Origin: an uncultured Dorea sp.
GTDB taxonomy: Bacteria; Bacillota; Clostridia; Lachnospirales; Lachnospiraceae
Length of the DNA stretch: 64,000 bases
Direction: 5' to 3'
Assembly: GCA_910584615.1 (NCBI GenBank)
Contig: CAJUAM010000002.1
Span: 62,001 to 126,000, forward strand
The notes beneath the pieces were generated by a model, which was not told the origin of the DNA, searched no databases, and saw nothing but the letters and a program-made list of their open reading frames with translations. A program made the position numbers and the translations under genes. Shown piece after piece: positions 60,904 to 64,000 of this stretch; the stretch's first letter is position 1, and each line of letters opens with the position of its first letter.

Positions 60904-61959
60904 CTATTCCCAAACAATAATGTCATCCTCGTTATACGTCCGCTTCGCCTGCGTTCCAATCACATTATCATAATATAATGCAGAAATACCTAACCCATCT
61001 GTCCTTTTTGCGACAATATTATGACTTTGAAACACCTCTCCCGCCTGGATACATCCAGATGCTACCAAACATTTTTGGAGAGATTTTCTAGTCATCTGTT
61101 CAGAACAGGTAGGCATTTTCTCTCCGGTTCCTAAATATTTTTCAACTCTTCTTATATCCTGTACCAATTTTTTCAATTCCTCCGGTGTCACAGAGGCTTT
61201 CTGATCAGGTCCGGATAATGTCTTATCAATCGTAAAGTGCTTTTCAATGACTTTAGCTCCTAAAGCTGCTGCATAAGGCGACGCTCCCACACCCTGAGAA
61301 TGATCTGAATATCCGGTCAGTATATCAAAATACTTTTGAAAAGTCTGCACAACCTTGATATTCGCTTCTTCATCACAAATCGGATAATTTGCCGTGCATT
61401 GCAACAAGACTACCTGCCTGTTGATTGTATGAACAGCTTCTAATGCCTTTTTTACTTCTTCCATATAACACATTCCGGCAGACAAAATAATCGGCTTTCC
61501 TTTTCCGGCAGCCTGCCTCAAAAACTGTATATTAGTCAAGTCTGTCGCCGCTATCTTAAAAGCTTCAACCCCCATACTGTCCAATTCATCTAAACTATCA
61601 TTTTCAAATGGCGTAGATAAAAATATGATATTCTTTTTTCTACAGTAATCTATCAATTCCAAAGTCTGATATTTTGATATTTCAAGATGTTTCAGCATAT
61701 TATATTGCGATTCCTGACTATCGGACGTTTTCTTTTGATAAGGAGCTTTAGTTACATTTTTTAAAATTAATTTATCCGTCTTAAAGGATTGGAATTTTAC
61801 AGCATCAACCCCTGCATCTACAGCGGTATCTATCATCTGTTTTGCAAGACTCATATCTCCATTATGGTTCACGCCTGCTTCTGCAATGATAAAAACCGGA
61901 GAATTCTCAGATATTATTTTATTCCCTATCCTGATTTCCTTTGCAAACCTCATCTTCAC
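60904..61959 (-). CDS. Nonulosonic acid synthase (NeuB/LegI type)
   Basis: A 351-residue enzyme that condenses phosphoenolpyruvate with an N-acyl hexosamine to make sialic/legionaminic-type acids. The N-terminal part has FIIAEAGVNHNGDMSLAKQM, AVKFQSFKTDKL and APYQKKTSDSQESQYNMLKH, a pattern closer to NeuB/LegI than to PseI. HFTIDKTLSGPDQKASVTP carries the metal/PEP region, and the C-terminal SAF domain follows (KCLVASGCIQAGEVF, VAKRTDGLG). The start is GTG at 61959 or ATG at 61953; both overlap the upstream gene's end. Substrate choice needs biochemical proof. Confidence 0.9.
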   Translation of the reverse strand: MKMRFAKEIRIGNKIISENSPVFIIAEAGVNHNGDMSLAKQMIDTAVDAGVDAVKFQSFKTDKLILKNVTKAPYQKKTSDSQESQYNMLKHLEISKYQTLELIDYCRKKNIIFLSTPFENDSLDELDSMGVEAFKIAATDLTNIQFLRQAAGKGKPIILSAGMCYMEEVKKALEAVHTINRQVVLLQCTANYPICDEEANIKVVQTFQKYFDILTGYSDHSQGVGASPYAAALGAKVIEKHFTIDKTLSGPDQKASVTPEELKKLVQDIRRVEKYLGTGEKMPTCSEQMTRKSLQKCLVASGCIQAGEVFQSHNIVAKRTDGLGISALYYDNVIGTQAKRTYNEDDIIVWE

Positions 61960-63881
61960 TTAACATCTACTTTCTTTTTATATAGAATATCTGGTCTCCA
62001 CTCATCTAATTTTCTGAATATATCTTCTAATTGACCAAGAATCATCTCATGTCTTTCCTTGGTCCATTCCTTCATGTATTCTTTATACTTCCATGTTCCT
62101 ATAGTTTTTCCTATTGCTTCAAGCTCTATCCTATCCATTCCTAATAATGGATTTTCAAAAAATATTTTCCGCCACGGTATATAATTCCAGTTATAAAACA
62201 AATAATTCATACTATAAAACTGATACAAACCTTCTATATCTTCCTTTTTTTTCAAATCACCTAAATGAAAAATCAAATCATCATACTCTTCTTTCGTTGT
62301 TGGATTCCATGTAAAATCAAACGATGAGTGCGGATTAAGCCCGGCATTTATTACCTGTATTCCAATTGCCGGATACTCATGACCTATAGAGCCATACACA
62401 GTAAGCGCATATTCCACTCCTTCTTCACGCAGCTGCATCGGTGATACATGTGACGGAATCTTCTTAATCTTAGGATATTTTTTCAATATCATATCAATAA
62501 TTACAAAATCCCTCTTACTTGAACTTGGATGCATTTTTAAATACCAGTCATACTCTGGTGTCTGATCAGATATTTCTCCCAAATGACACAACCAGGCAAA
62601 ATAATTATTATCAAAAATTTGTTCCCCGCAATAAAAACATTCTTCTTCAAATATATGCGGGCATATCATAACTTTTATTTTGTCATTTTTCTCTAAAATA
62701 CGTCTATCGCTCTTAGCCTCCGCAAAAGCAAAATGATTTTTTTCCCAACAAACAATTTCTTCCGTTCCACCATGTAATCTTTTCTCAATATGTTCCTTGG
62801 CCCACTCTATTCCATACTGCTGCTCTGCCAGTGTTAACTGCCCCCACATATCTTTAAAATATTGATACGGAGTCCCCTGATAGTAGCCCAGAGTCGCCTT
62901 TGCCATCTGATCCGCAAATATTATATAAACAGGTATACCCTTCGTAACCGCAATATCTCTGATATATCCCTCCCAACTGACACCATCCATCAATAAAGCC
63001 ACTTTAATATCATTATCAAATATATAATGATACCAAAATACAATTGTATTAATTTCCCGTTTTAAAAAGGAATACATTTGAAAATCCCTGACATCAAAAC
63101 TTGGAATATAGACACGCAGCAAATGCCTGATCATCGTAACACCAAACTGAATTCCATATATCGTTATATTGTTCCAGTCTTCCCATGTTGATAATTGATT
63201 CCAAACAGATTCACATAATTGATCTGCTTCGTTCTGCTGTGCTTCATTAAGTGATGAATCTATCAACGTCTCCACATTAAACGCCTGATATATCTTTTTG
63301 CAGACCTCTGATGCATTGGAACTGCTTGTACCAAAGCAAGAATAGGCATATATCTCTGCTTGTAATTTATCCGCAAGAAAATTACTAAGATACGCACAGC
63401 GCACCGACCAAGAATCATGCCGATTATAAAATGGAACTAAAACAATCCCCTCCCGCTCTTTTATATAAGAATGTTTCCAAACACGATTCATAAAATTAAT
63501 ATATTTTTCAGTTATTTCATCACAAGAAAATATATGTGCGTCATCCCACACAAAAAAATCAATTCCGCCTGTCAATCCTGCCGCTGTCAGTTGATCACAT
63601 ATTTCTGTTCCATATTTGTATGCAGCAACGATTATCGGCTGTCCTTTACTTCTCCGTTTCAAACACTGCTCTACACTGATAATCTCTTTTCCAAAAAAAC
63701 AGCGGCCGCTCCCGTATCTGTTATTATCAATATAAGCAAGTATTGATGTAACTTCAGACAATTCCTGACGCACCCGGTCAGCATCTACTCCTGTGCCAAA
63801 AACAAATATCTCTTTTTCATAAAACTGCTTTTTACAAGTATTACTATCCAAAAAATATTTTCTACTCATCATATCTGCCAT
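61956..63881 (-). CDS. Rossmann module fused to a capsule-type glycosyltransferase-like domain
   Basis: A 641-residue protein. The recurrent module lies at about residues 23-115 (EIFVFGTGVDADRVRQEL, AYIDNNRYGSGRC, IIVAAYKYGTEI). The C-terminal part has KpsC/KpsS-like landmarks: YDWYLKMHPSSSKRDF at about residue 463 and ALTVYGSIGHEYPAIGIQVI at about residue 505. This suggests a GT-B-like sugar transferase; similar domains occur in capsule and flagellin-glycan loci. No membrane helix is seen. The ATG at 63881 has AAGGAAAG eight bases upstream. It is the most upstream gene of the cluster in the window. Confidence 0.68.
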   Translation of the reverse strand: MADMMSRKYFLDSNTCKKQFYEKEIFVFGTGVDADRVRQELSEVTSILAYIDNNRYGSGRCFFGKEIISVEQCLKRRSKGQPIIVAAYKYGTEICDQLTAAGLTGGIDFFVWDDAHIFSCDEITEKYINFMNRVWKHSYIKEREGIVLVPFYNRHDSWSVRCAYLSNFLADKLQAEIYAYSCFGTSSSNASEVCKKIYQAFNVETLIDSSLNEAQQNEADQLCESVWNQLSTWEDWNNITIYGIQFGVTMIRHLLRVYIPSFDVRDFQMYSFLKREINTIVFWYHYIFDNDIKVALLMDGVSWEGYIRDIAVTKGIPVYIIFADQMAKATLGYYQGTPYQYFKDMWGQLTLAEQQYGIEWAKEHIEKRLHGGTEEIVCWEKNHFAFAEAKSDRRILEKNDKIKVMICPHIFEEECFYCGEQIFDNNYFAWLCHLGEISDQTPEYDWYLKMHPSSSKRDFVIIDMILKKYPKIKKIPSHVSPMQLREEGVEYALTVYGSIGHEYPAIGIQVINAGLNPHSSFDFTWNPTTKEEYDDLIFHLGDLKKKEDIEGLYQFYSMNYLFYNWNYIPWRKIFFENPLLGMDRIELEAIGKTIGTWKYKEYMKEWTKERHEMILGQLEDIFRKLDEWRPDILYKKKVDVK

Positions 63882-64000
63882 GAATTACACTTTCCTTACT
63901 TATTTTGCATCTGTTTTATTATTTGGATTAATTTATTATTTCAGATGATCATCTAAATCTATCCTCTATTCACATATTGAGGCTTTGCGGTACGTACTAT

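Noticed and set aside
18724..63881. Prophage, transposon or CRISPR content
   Set aside because: No transposase, integrase, phage structural gene or spaced direct repeats were found in the cluster.
63882..64000. Promoter for the sugar cluster in the last 119 bases
   Set aside because: AT-rich with a small GATGATCATC palindrome, but no -35/-10 pair or sigma-28 pattern good enough to call; the true promoter may be beyond the window.

Overview
The window looks like a chromosomal segment of a motile, anaerobic, low-to-moderate GC Firmicute, most likely a Lachnospiraceae/Clostridium-cluster XIVa bacterium. This rests on the gene order of the fla/che block, strong AGGAGG-type ribosome binding sites, frequent TTG starts, FlbD/SwrD, a lone FlhB C-terminal protein, and the family content of the sugar cluster. 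No species is claimed. No rRNA, tRNA, CRISPR array, insertion sequence or prophage gene was seen, and no gap between genes exceeds about 190 bases.

Region 1 (1-10.4 kb, minus strand) is the core flagellar operon, read from right to left: flgB, fliE, fliF, fliG, fliH, fliI, fliJ, fliK, flgD, a TIGR02530-type flagellar operon protein, flgE, flbD, motA (cut by the window edge). A sigma-A-like promoter lies upstream of flgB. flgC, normally between flgB and fliE, is missing. Region 2 (10.4-13.9 kb) holds a lytic transglycosylase (-), a PilZ protein (+), and a translationally coupled pair (-): a large YlqG-like flagellar protein and a stand-alone FlhB C-terminal domain. Region 3 (14.0-18.7 kb, plus strand) is a compact chemotaxis operon, cheA-cheW-cheR-cheB, with a sigma-28-like promoter candidate upstream and a hairpin terminator downstream.

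Region 4 (18.7-63.9 kb) is an uninterrupted run of 33 minus-strand gene calls with short or overlapping junctions, transcribed toward the chemotaxis operon. At its upstream end is a nonulosonic (sialic/legionaminic-like) acid set: NeuB/LegI-type synthase, TIM-barrel isomerase-like protein, CBS-DegT aminotransferase fusion, PglD-like acyltransferase, two Gfo/Idh/MocA proteins and a CMP-sugar synthetase. The middle holds glycosyltransferases (GT2, GT4, GT11, GT-D type), methyltransferases (FkbM, DUF268, class I), deacetylase-like proteins, a second DegT aminotransferase, a cupin, a LicD protein, an IspD/TarI-like cytidylyltransferase with an SDR enzyme, a TagD-like multidomain protein and two CBS/CitC-like fusions. 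The downstream end has UDP-uronic-acid enzymes (a TviB/WbpA-type dehydrogenase, a UDP-GlcA 4-epimerase, Ugd). No flippase, ABC exporter, polymerase or initiating membrane phosphosugar transferase was recognised. With the flagellar neighbours this suggests, as inference, a cytoplasmic flagellin-glycosylation island rather than a capsule locus.

The most unusual signals are in region 4. A small Rossmann-like module (GxGxxx start, then an acidic strand end) recurs in about 15 otherwise unrelated proteins, at the N- or C-terminus. Three ~160-residue membrane-anchored proteins share an extended version of this module, which also forms the tail of one GT4 enzyme. A gene of the CBS/CitC-like type is split by a frameshift exactly at an 8-G run, suggesting phase variation (or a sequencing error). 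Two enzymes look catalytically dead beside apparently intact relatives.
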